DNA of 36,506 nt from an uncultured Clostridiaceae bacterium (GTDB taxonomy: Bacteria; Bacillota; Clostridia; TANB77; CAG-508): NCBI GenBank assembly GCA_946493085.1, contig CAMMAC010000016.1, positions 1-36,506 on the forward strand. The letters run 5' to 3'. The notes under the pieces were generated by a model. It saw nothing but the letters and a program-made list of their open reading frames with translations, was not told the origin of the DNA and searched no databases. Below are positions 24,710 through 32,819 of the stretch, one piece after another. Each line of letters begins with the position of its first letter. Positions within the stretch are counted from its first letter, which is position 1. A program made the translations under genes and the position numbers.

Positions 24710-25279
24710 CTATTCATATAAATCTTGATAAATTCTATAGTCCCTTACAATCTTCCTTACATAATTATTCGTTTCTTTATAAGGAATATTCTCTATGTCT
24801 GAACCATCTTCTCTAATGGTTCCTTCTTCTATCCATGTGTTGACATTTCCAATACCCGCATTATATGCGGTAAGGGCTAAATAAATATTTCCTTCGTAAA
24901 TTCCCAAAAGATAAGCAAAATAATAAGTCCCTATTTGAATATTTAGCTCTGGATTAAATAAAGATTCTTTTGTTGGTATCTCTATCGCCAAATCATCTGC
25001 CATTTCCTGAGCAGTACTTTCCATTAGTTGCATTAACCCAATTGCTCCACTATTGGAAATAACATCTTCATCAAAATTACTTTCTGCTTTTATAATAGCA
25101 AATACCAATAATGGATCTAAATCATTTTCTTCTGCATATTGATTTACTAACTCTGCATATTTTTGTGGATATATCATTTTTAATACCATGTCTTGTATTC
25201 TAAAAACACCAAATAATATAGCCACTATGCATAAAATAATAATAAAAACTACGAAATATCTTTTCCTTTTGTTTTGCAA
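24710..25279 (-). CDS. Lytic transglycosylase (Slt-type)
   Basis: Cleaves peptidoglycan glycan strands to 1,6-anhydro products outside the membrane. The 189-residue protein has one N-terminal membrane anchor (about residues 8-27) and an SLT domain. The catalytic Glu66 is in VFAIIKAESNF, followed by SGAIGLMQLM and the substrate-groove motif ALTAYNAGIGNVNTWI. The start is TTG at 25279, with AAGGAGG at good spacing and no better ATG. It begins 15 bases after the polA stop and is probably co-transcribed with it. Confidence 0.92.
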   Translation of the reverse strand: MQNKRKRYFVVFIIILCIVAILFGVFRIQDMVLKMIYPQKYAELVNQYAEENDLDPLLVFAIIKAESNFDEDVISNSGAIGLMQLMESTAQEMADDLAIEIPTKESLFNPELNIQIGTYYFAYLLGIYEGNIYLALTAYNAGIGNVNTWIEEGTIREDGSDIENIPYKETNNYVRKIVRDYRIYQDLYE

Positions 25280-25294
25280 ATAAAGTCCTCCTTT

Positions 25295-28033
25295 TTATTT
25301 TGCTTCATACCAATTTTTTGCTTCCGATACTTCTACTTCTAATGGTATAGAAAGAGTAGCTGCTCCTTCCATACTATCTTTTAATAATTGTTTTGCCTTT
25401 TCTTTTTCTTCCTCTTTTGCCTCTAATATAAGTTCATCATGTACTTGTAATACAATTTTGGCATCTACTTTTTCTTCTTTTAATTTTTTTGCTAAATTCA
25501 CCATTGCTATTTTCATAATATCTGCTGCTGTTCCTTGTATTGGCGTATTCATAGCTACTCTATTTCCAAATTGTCTTACCATGTAATTATTAGATTTTAG
25601 CTCTGGAATATATCTTCTTCTAGAAAACAATGTTTCTACATACCCTTGTTCTTTTGCTTTTTCTACGATATCTGTCATAAATTTTTGTATACCACTATAT
25701 TTCTCCAAATATTGTTCTATATATTGTTTTGCTTCTTTTTTACTAACACCGATTTGTTCTGCAAGTCCAAAATCACTAATTCCATACACAATTCCAAAGT
25801 TAACTGCTTTTGCTCTGCTTCTTTGTTCTTTTGTTACTTCTTCTATTGGAATGCCAAGCACTTTGGATGCTGCTTGTTTATGAATATCTTCTCCCTCTCG
25901 GAAAGCTTGTAGCATATGTTCATCTTGAGAGATATGTGCCAAAATTCTAAGCTCTATTTGGGAATAATCTGCATCTAAATAGATATATCCTTCTTTTGGC
26001 CTAAATACTTTCCTTAATTGTTTTCCTAGTTCAAATCTAGTTGGTATATTTTGCAAATTTGGCTCTGTAGAGCTAATTCTACCTGTAGCTGTTACAGTTT
26101 GATGAAAATACGAATGGATTCTTTTGTCTTTTGGATTGATATAAGGGATAAGTCCTTCTACATAAGTAGAATTTAATTTCATAAGTCCTCTATATTCTAA
26201 TATTTTTTCTACAATAGGATGTTCTTTCTTTATTTTTTCTAGTGCATCCACATCTGTTGAATACCCTTTTTTGGTCTTTTTAGAAGTAGGTAGTTTTAAT
26301 TTTTCAAAAAGAATAGTTCCTAATTGTTGTGTAGAATTAATATTAAACTCTTCTCCAGCCAGTTTATAAATCTCTTCTGTTAATACTTGTAATTGTTCTT
26401 TCATGGTTTTTCCAAATGACTCTAACTCTTGTTTATCTACATACATACCTACCCATTGCATCCCTGCTAACACTTCTTCTAGTGGCATTTCTATATCTTT
26501 TAATAGCTTCGTCTCTTGCACTTCTTCTATTTTCTGTTCTAATATTTCTTTCAAACTTTCCAAATGGTAAGCCAAAAAAGTATTCCTTTTTTGTTTTTCT
26601 TCTTCTTGCTTTTTGGTTATATCTTCTCCCATATCAAATAAATTGATTTGCTCTTCCTTATGGGAGCTTTCACCAATGTTCTCTGTTACATTCACTTGTA
26701 AGTATTCTTCTATCAATTCTTCTAGTTCATACTTACTTCTCGTTTGGTCCAATAGATAAGCCGCTATTTCTGCATCGAAAGACATTCCTTTCATAAAAAT
26801 GCCAATCTCTGCCAGCATAATCCAATCTTCTTTCATACGATAGCCTATTTTTTGAATATTCTCATCTTCAAAAATATCTTGTAAAAGAAGTAGCTGTTTT
26901 TCTTCTATTTTACTACTATCATATACAATTTGTTTACTCTTCATACCTATGCTAATACGTGTTATTTTCTTTTTTACAATTTTGGTAGGAGTATCCTCTT
27001 TTTCTTTTTCAAAATAGTAAGAAAAAATACCTTCTTTTCGAATTTCTTCTTTCCACTGTTCTAATTTCGTTCCTTCTTGCAGTTTTATGGTTTCTATTTG
27101 ATAGGTTTGTTCTTCTGTTTTCTCTGTGGTTATCTCTTGTTTTTCATTCAAATGAAAACGCTCAATATATCTATTAAAATTTAGTTCCTTAAACTTTTCT
27201 AATACTTTTTCTTCATCCCAAGGTTTTGTTTTTAAATCTTCTATGCTTTCTTCCATTGGTACTGCTAAATTAATGGTACCTAATGTCCTAGAAAGAAGTG
27301 CTAAATCCTTATTTTCCACTAGTTTTTCTCTTGTTTTTCCTTTAACAGATGCCGCTTCTCCTTTTTCTATTTTTTCATATAAGTGGTCAATACTGCCATA
27401 ATCTTTAATAAGTTGAAGAGCTGTCTTTTCTCCTATACCCGGTACTCCAGGAATATTATCAGAGCTATCTCCCATAAGCCCTTTTACTTCTATTAGTTGA
27501 ATAGGTTCTACTCCATATACTTCTTCTACTTTTTTCTTGTCAAAATCTTCTTCTTCTGTTTTTCCCATTTTTGTTCTTGGAATACGTACTGTAATATGGT
27601 CAGAAGTTAATTGGAAAGTATCTCTATCTCCTGATAAAATCGTTACTTCCTTTCCTTCTTTTTCCGCTCTTTTAGAAAGAGTTCCTAAAATATCATCTGC
27701 TTCGTAGCCTTCTTTCTCTATAATGGAAATATTCATATCTTGCAAAATCTCTTTTATCTTAGGCATTTGCTGTGCTAATTCCTCTGGCATGGCATGACGA
27801 TTTGCTTTGTATCCTTCATACATTTTATGCCTTGCAGTAGGCGCTTTTAAATCAAAAGCAACTGCTAAATATTCTGGTTTTAAGTCCTCTACTATTTTAA
27901 ACAAAATAGCTAAAAAGCCATAAATCGCATTGGTATAACTACCGTCCTTTGCTGTTAACATTTTAGCTCCCATAACACCATAAAAAGCCCTATTCATAAT
28001 ACTATTTCCATCTATGACCACTAATCTGCTCAA
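25295..28033 (-). CDS. polA: DNA polymerase I
   Basis: Repair and Okazaki-fragment polymerase. The 912-residue protein has an N-terminal 5'-3' exonuclease/FEN domain (about 1-290; VIDGNSIMNRAFYG, GYEADDILGTL, GVPGIGEKTA), a central 3'-5' exonuclease-like domain (about 330-530), and a family A polymerase domain. Polymerase motif A is LDADYSQIELRILAHIS, motif B RSRAKAVNFGIVYG and motif C LQVHDELILEA. The central domain lacks the DxE exonuclease residues, so proofreading is probably lost, as in many Firmicutes. The start is TTG at 28033 with AAGGAGG eight bases upstream. No in-frame CGG occurs in all 912 codons. Confidence 0.97.
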   Translation of the reverse strand: MSRLVVIDGNSIMNRAFYGVMGAKMLTAKDGSYTNAIYGFLAILFKIVEDLKPEYLAVAFDLKAPTARHKMYEGYKANRHAMPEELAQQMPKIKEILQDMNISIIEKEGYEADDILGTLSKRAEKEGKEVTILSGDRDTFQLTSDHITVRIPRTKMGKTEEEDFDKKKVEEVYGVEPIQLIEVKGLMGDSSDNIPGVPGIGEKTALQLIKDYGSIDHLYEKIEKGEAASVKGKTREKLVENKDLALLSRTLGTINLAVPMEESIEDLKTKPWDEEKVLEKFKELNFNRYIERFHLNEKQEITTEKTEEQTYQIETIKLQEGTKLEQWKEEIRKEGIFSYYFEKEKEDTPTKIVKKKITRISIGMKSKQIVYDSSKIEEKQLLLLQDIFEDENIQKIGYRMKEDWIMLAEIGIFMKGMSFDAEIAAYLLDQTRSKYELEELIEEYLQVNVTENIGESSHKEEQINLFDMGEDITKKQEEEKQKRNTFLAYHLESLKEILEQKIEEVQETKLLKDIEMPLEEVLAGMQWVGMYVDKQELESFGKTMKEQLQVLTEEIYKLAGEEFNINSTQQLGTILFEKLKLPTSKKTKKGYSTDVDALEKIKKEHPIVEKILEYRGLMKLNSTYVEGLIPYINPKDKRIHSYFHQTVTATGRISSTEPNLQNIPTRFELGKQLRKVFRPKEGYIYLDADYSQIELRILAHISQDEHMLQAFREGEDIHKQAASKVLGIPIEEVTKEQRSRAKAVNFGIVYGISDFGLAEQIGVSKKEAKQYIEQYLEKYSGIQKFMTDIVEKAKEQGYVETLFSRRRYIPELKSNNYMVRQFGNRVAMNTPIQGTAADIMKIAMVNLAKKLKEEKVDAKIVLQVHDELILEAKEEEKEKAKQLLKDSMEGAATLSIPLEVEVSEAKNWYEAK

Positions 28034-28050
28034 AACTTTTCCTCCTTCTT

Positions 28051-28077
28051 GAACTTTAGGGTGGTTCCTTAAAGTTC
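28051..28077. repeat. REP-like palindrome R1
   Basis: Arms GAACTTTA and TAAAGTTC around a GGGTGGTTCCT core, the inverse orientation of the other copies. It lies between polA and rdgB, just upstream of the polA ribosome site. Confidence 0.75.
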
Positions 28078-28099
28078 ATTTTCTCTTCTTTATTTCTTT

Positions 28100-28139
28100 A
28101 ACTTTTGCAATTTAAGGAACGTCCCTAAATTGCAAAGTT
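28100..28139. repeat. REP-like palindrome R2 (variant arms)
   Basis: Same core (TTTAAGGAACGTCCCTAAA) as R4, but with arms AACTTTTGCAA and TTGCAAAGTT, in the polA-rdgB spacer. Confidence 0.75.
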
Positions 28140-28169
28140 CACCCTCTCTTCTTTGTTTCTTTGAATTTT

Positions 28170-28196
28170 GAACTTTAAAGAACATTCCTAAAGTTC
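28170..28196. repeat. REP-like palindrome R3 overlapping the rdgB stop
   Basis: GAACTTTA and TAAAGTTC arms around AAGAACATTCC. Its right arm (minus sense GAA CTT TAG) supplies the last two codons and stop of rdgB. Confidence 0.75.
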
Positions 28197-28769
28197 ACGG
28201 AAATATTCCGCCATTTTTTTTAAAGCTTTTCCTCTATGACTTACTGCATTTTTTTCTTCTTCACTCATTTCTGCAAAAGATTTATCCTGATAAAGAAAAA
28301 TAGGGTCATAGGCAAATCCATTTTCTCCCCTTGGCTCTCTTAAAATACTTCCCTCACAAGACTCTTGAAAAATGTGTTTTTCTCCTTTTTCGTCTATATA
28401 GCAAATAGCACAAACAAATCTTGCTGTTCGTTCCTCTTCTTTTGTCTCTTCCATAGAATGCAAAATTTTATGAATTTTTTCTTCATAGCTTGCATTTTCT
28501 CCTGCATATCTTTTAGAATAAACACCGGGTTCTCCGTGTAGATAATCTACTTGCAAACCTGAATCATCACTAATTACTGGTTTTCCATATAATTTATGTA
28601 TTGCCTCTGCTTTTAAAACAGCATTTTCTGCAAAAGTTTTTCCTGTTTCTTCTACTTCTATATTAAACCCCGACTCTGCTTGAGAAATTACCTTTATCCC
28701 AAAAGGTTGTAATATATGGGTGATTTCTCTTAATTTTTCTTTATTATTACTGGCTAAAATAATTTCCAT
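28188..28769 (-). CDS. rdgB: XTP/dITP diphosphatase
   Basis: Hydrolyses non-canonical purine triphosphates (dITP, XTP) to keep them out of DNA and RNA. The 193-residue Ham1/RdgB protein shows the family N-terminus ILASNNKEKLREI, the nucleotide and metal segments ETGKTFAENAVLKAEA and VISDDSGLQVDYL with GEPGVYSKRYAG, and GENGFAYDPIF followed by SHRGKALKKM. Length is normal. It is transcribed toward polA. The 154-base spacer holds palindromic repeats, one of which encodes the final residues and stop. Confidence 0.95.
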   Translation of the reverse strand: MEIILASNNKEKLREITHILQPFGIKVISQAESGFNIEVEETGKTFAENAVLKAEAIHKLYGKPVISDDSGLQVDYLHGEPGVYSKRYAGENASYEEKIHKILHSMEETKEEERTARFVCAICYIDEKGEKHIFQESCEGSILREPRGENGFAYDPIFLYQDKSFAEMSEEEKNAVSHRGKALKKMAEYFREL

Positions 28770-28812
28770 TTTTAATTTTCATTCCCTTCTCCCAAAATAA
28801 ATCTGGTTGGAA

Positions 28813-29424
28813 TTATTCCGAAACTAGATCTTCCGTCTTATATACACTATATCCCTCATAATGGTAACTTGCATCAATGCCTTTCCTATAAACTTCTCTA
28901 TCCTCCACTTTATCTGTCAAAGCATTTTTTAACAATAGTTTAATTTCTGTGTTTTTTATTGGACTTCTCTCCATGGCTAACAGATAATCTTCCTTATCCA
29001 CTTTACTCCAATCTACCACTTGATGGATTTCCTTTTTCAATATTCTATCTAACCATATTCTTGTACTTCTTCCATTTCCTTCCCTAAAAGGATGTGCTAT
29101 ATTCATTTCGATATATTTTTCTATTATTTCGTCAAAGTTGGACTGTGGCATGTTATCTATTTTTTCTAATGCCTCTTCCAAATACATAGCAGATGCAAAT
29201 CTAAAATTTCCTTTTGAAATATTTTCTTTTCGTATTTTTCCCGCAAATGCATATATATCTTCAAATAGATATTTATGAATTTGAGCTAATCCTTTAAATG
29301 TTCCCACTTCAAAGGTATCTATTTTCTTTGTTTGAAATAATTCCATTGCTTTTATTTTTGTTATTTTTTCTTCTTCCTTCGCAAGTTCTATTGCATTTGT
29401 TATTCCTAATTTATTTTCTAACAT
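28813..29424 (-). CDS. Fic-domain AMPylase, class III self-inhibited type
   Basis: Fic proteins transfer AMP from ATP to target hydroxyls. The 203-residue protein carries the full active-site motif [12 protein letters not shown] (111-122) and the Fic helices before it ([20 protein letters not shown]). Near the C-terminus SYHYEG (186-191) fits the inhibitory (S/T)xxxE(G/N) signature, placing it in class III, where a C-terminal helix blocks ATP binding (as in Neisseria Fic). That explains the lack of a separate antitoxin. An in-frame GTG at 29442 overlaps the ribosome site GGAGGAG, so the start is the ATG at 29424. A palindromic repeat lies 30 bases upstream. Confidence 0.9.
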   Translation of the reverse strand: MLENKLGITNAIELAKEEEKITKIKAMELFQTKKIDTFEVGTFKGLAQIHKYLFEDIYAFAGKIRKENISKGNFRFASAMYLEEALEKIDNMPQSNFDEIIEKYIEMNIAHPFREGNGRSTRIWLDRILKKEIHQVVDWSKVDKEDYLLAMERSPIKNTEIKLLLKNALTDKVEDREVYRKGIDASYHYEGYSVYKTEDLVSE

Positions 29425-29453
29425 ATTTTTGTTCTCCTCCACCGGAATTCTTT

Positions 29454-29480
29454 GAACTTTAAGGAACGTCCCTAAAGTTC
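29454..29480. repeat. REP-like palindrome R4
   Basis: Arms GAACTTTA and TAAAGTTC around AGGAACGTCCC, upstream of the Fic gene. It is the cleanest copy of the four. Confidence 0.8.
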
Positions 29481-29524
29481 ATTTAGATTATATCATACGA
29501 AATAAAATATTACCATAAAATTTT

Positions 29525-30644
29525 TTAATGTATGGATAAGATTCCTAAGTCTGTTATCAGATTAGAAACATTATATAAAAACAAGATATCTGTTATCTCA
29601 TTTTGCATAGCATATTCTGTTATAGAAGCTTTATAGTACCTTGGATCAATAAAATGAATTTCTTCATAGTTTTGGCATAAAAATGGCGCCATAATGTGAG
29701 CATAAGAATCTTTGATGACAAGTAATTTCTTTCCATTTTCCACTTTCGTTTTGACTGCCACTTTTGCATTATTTCCATTTAGGAAATAGGAATATTTATC
29801 TTTTTTCTCTAAATACTCTTCATTAAAAATGCTTTGTGTTGTTTCCTTATCATATTCTACACTTTTTAAGTCTAAATTCTTTGGATTGACATAGATTTCT
29901 ATTTTGTCTTTCTCTTGATTTAGAATTTGTGCTTTGGAATCAAATGTTCCTAAAAATTCTTCTGAAACTGTTTTTTTCTCAAAATTACTTAATTCCTCTG
30001 CCTCTAAGTTTGCCGTCTCACATAGTTTTGTATACGCTAAATAAGCCCCTAAACTAGTCATATGGTGATCCGTTTTGAAATAAATATATTTTTCTTTGTT
30101 CTCCATAAGTATATCGCTTACCTGAATTGTCTTTATTTTTCCATCTAATTGTTGATAAAACTGGTTGATAATTTCTTCTTGATTATAAGGTATCACATTA
30201 TCTGGTAATTTATCTTGCTGAATATAAATGGAATTTGGTATTAGCATAAAGTAGATGGGTAATTCTGTTTTGCTTGCAAATTCATTGGTTATCTTTGCTA
30301 CTTTCTGCAAATGTTCTTGCTCCTTTTGGGTATATTCCATTTTTTCAAACAGATATCCGTCTTTTCCTATATATACTCCATTACTTTCTGTCTTACCGAA
30401 GTAGCATTTCTGTTTCTGATTTTATTTTTATCCAAGCATTTCTAAACACAAAATGATCATTAATATACGTATCTAGCTCTTCTTGATAGGTTCCGTCTAA
30501 TAATTTTTCTATACGAAAGGTTGGTAGTTTTGCTAAGTATCTATTCTCTTGCTCTGAGAATTCTTCACTTCTAACGACAAAATTTAATACAATGAGTGTT
30601 ACCCATACCAACATAAAAATAGTAAAAAATATCTTATTTTTCAT
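29525..30644 (-). CDS. DHHW (AlgX/AlgJ-like SGNH) protein, reading frame shifted +1 at CGG
   Basis: DHHW proteins are membrane-anchored SGNH-fold esterases/acetyltransferases that work with MBOAT proteins to O-acetylate surface polymers. The first frame gives an N-terminal anchor (about residues 4-24) and QENRYLAKLPTF, ending EMLL-CGG-stop. The next frame, read upstream of its first ATG, continues GKTESNGVYIGKDGYLFEKM, then the DHH motif TDHHMTSLGAYLAY and the likely nucleophile in VIKDSYAHI. Skipping the C of CGG at 30396-30398 gives an intact 373-residue protein. The zero-frame stop directly follows CGG. It starts 15 bases after the MBOAT gene. Recoding, mutation or assembly error are all possible. 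Confidence 0.85.
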
Positions 30645-30659
30645 GCTTTTTTCCTCTCT

Positions 30660-32067
30660 CTAAAATCTAAAATACAAGAATGGATTGTAAGAATCACTTA
30701 CTAAGCTAGCTGTACTCAAGATAAGTATGCCTATATAGATAAGTGTAACGAGTATGCTTCTTGTATTAGATTGCTTTGCTTCTAATTTCTTAAAGCATTT
30801 TGATAGTAGTGGTGTAGCCAATACCATACCAATTACAATGATAATAAAATAATTTTTCAAATAGTATAAGCCTTCTGCATTTACTAGACTTGTCCCATTT
30901 AGATGAAACATACATAGTAAATAATCTTTTACTTTGTTTAAGTCTTCAAATGCAAAGATTACCCAACTAATCAAAACGAGAAACATCGCATAGATGTGAC
31001 CTATCCACTTTGGTATTTTTTCTAACAATTTTAATACAACTAATTTTTCTAATATTAAAATGACACCAAAGAATAATCCCCATAGGATAAAGTTCCACGA
31101 AGCTCCATGCCATGCGCCTGTAAGAAACCACACAATGAGTATATTTCTAATTTGTTTTGGAAGTCCTTTTCGATTCCCTCCCAATGGAATATAGATATAA
31201 TCTCTAAACCAACTACCTAGTGTAATATGCCATCTACGCCAAAACTCTGTAATACTTTTAGAAATATAAGGATAATTAAAGTTTTCGTCAAAATTCATAC
31301 CAAAGATGTTTGCTAGACCTATTGCCATATCGGAATATCCACTAAAATCAAAGTATATTTGAAGTGCAAATGCAAGAATTCCCACCCATGAAAGTAGGGT
31401 TGACATTTCTGAATAACCGTCCTACTTCTATGGTGTGCCACAAAGCTCCTACATTATTCGCAATTAACACTTTTTTGCCTAATCCTACAATAAACCTTCT
31501 CATTCCTTTTGAGAAATTATCCATACTAATCTTTTTCGTTTCTAATTCTTCATCTACTGTTTCATATCTTACAATTGGACCTGCTATAATTTGTGGGAAC
31601 AATGTTGTATAAGTTAGGTAATTATAAAAACTCTTTTCACATTTTACAGTACCTCTATATACATCTATAATATAAGATAAAGATTGAAATGTATTAAAAG
31701 AAACACCTATAGGCAATGGTATGTTTAAAAGTGGAATTTGTGTATTTAATACACTATTGATATTGGTTATAATAAAATCTGCATACTTAAAAAAGAATAA
31801 TATTAATAAATTAACCCCTATGTCTATCCATAAATAAAGCCTTCGTTTCGCTTTATTTCCTTCATTTTTGTTAATTCCTTTTCCACAAAAGAAATCCATT
31901 ACTGCTAGAATTAGCATAATAAATATGTATCTAATTTCTCCCCATGCAAAGAAAACAAGGCTTGCCAATATCATTACGGCATTTTTAAACTTTTTAGGAA
32001 CTGCAAAATAAACTAGTAGCATAATTGGGAAAAAAATATATAAAAATACAATACTGCTAAAAACCAT
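30660..32067 (-). CDS. MBOAT (AlgI-like) O-acyltransferase, reading frame shifted +1 at CGG
   Basis: MBOAT proteins move acyl groups across the membrane for O-acetylation of polysaccharide. Frame one gives residues 1-216 (FNTFQSLSYIIDVYRG, FPQIIAGPIVRY, KKVLIANNVGALW). Frame two continues GYSEMSTLLSWVGILAF, YFDFSGYSDMAIGLANIFG, WRRWHITLGSWFRDY and the catalytic-histidine motif GAWHGASWNF to a normal C-terminus. Skipping the C of CGG at 31417-31419 joins them into 469 residues, typical for AlgI/DltB relatives. About ten membrane spans. The zero frame stops 22 codons after CGG. It lies between DUF4358 and DHHW genes, a common clostridial cluster. Confidence 0.88.
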
Positions 32068-32102
32068 TTTTTCTCCTCTACTTCCTACCTCTTAAAATAG
32101 AT

Positions 32103-32133
32103 ATAGTCTCTAAAGTTTCTATTTAGAGACTAT
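32103..32133. other. Strong hairpin between DUF4358 and MBOAT genes
   Basis: Perfect 12-base stem ATAGTCTCTAAA/TTTAGAGACTAT with a seven-base loop. T6 follows on plus, where no gene needs ending. On minus only a broken T-tract follows. It may be a partial terminator or an mRNA-stabilising stem between operon genes. Confidence 0.6.
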
Positions 32134-32145
32134 TTTTTCATCTTA

Positions 32146-32616
32146 TTATTTTGTAATTTCTTGTTCTAATGCTTCTGCATTTTCTGCAATAATCATATAT
32201 ACAGTGTTTCCTACTACTCCCATTTTTCTGTTTTTTACTAGTTCATATTGTGCTGGTAAATAAGTACTCCATTGTTCCTCATATTGTGTAGCATATGCAT
32301 CTAATTCTGCTTTTACTGTATCTACTGTTCCTTCTTTTGCTTGAATAATTAGATACATAGAAGCTTGTACGTTCATCATAGGCATTTTTCCCACTACTTT
32401 TTCTACATTTTCTGTATTAATACCATATAGAGAACCTAGCTCTTCTGTTGTAATATCCATTGTAGCAAGTTCGTTAAATGGAGTAGAATTTGCTAATGTT
32501 TGTCCAGCTACATCTACATCTATTGTTTTTTCTTTGCCCCAAAAAATAACCGCTCCTACTATAAGTGCAACCACTACAAGTATTACAACAATCGTAATTA
32601 GAACATTTTTTTTCAT
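32146..32616 (-). CDS. DUF4358 domain protein, membrane-anchored
   Basis: The 156-residue protein has an N-terminal membrane anchor (about residues 5-26, no lipobox Cys), then an extracytoplasmic DUF4358 domain: LGSLYGINTENVEKVVGKMP, MNVQASMYLIIQAKEGTVD, and a C-terminal NTVYMIIAENAEALEQEI. Function is unknown. DUF4358 genes commonly sit beside MBOAT and DHHW genes in clostridia, as here, so it is likely an accessory to polymer O-acetylation. AGGAGG precedes the ATG, and the MBOAT gene follows after a 78-base spacer with a hairpin. Confidence 0.85.
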   Translation of the reverse strand: MKKNVLITIVVILVVVALIVGAVIFWGKEKTIDVDVAGQTLANSTPFNELATMDITTEELGSLYGINTENVEKVVGKMPMMNVQASMYLIIQAKEGTVDTVKAELDAYATQYEEQWSTYLPAQYELVKNRKMGVVGNTVYMIIAENAEALEQEITK

Positions 32617-32819
32617 AAGTTTTATCCTCCTTTTGATTTTTCCTTCTTACTTTAGCATATCCATAGAAAATTTTCAAGGCTTTCCTTTTGCAATTCTTGA
32701 TTTTACATTGTTATTTTTTCTATGTACTCATATCTTTTCCCTCAAGAGCCTATTATATTCTTTATTTTTCACTATTTTTTATAACATCTTCTAATTCTTT
32801 TAAAGATTTATATTTATTA

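Noticed and set aside
28813..29442. Longer Fic protein starting at GTG 29442
   Set aside because: The GTG overlaps the GGAGGAG ribosome site that serves the ATG at 29424.
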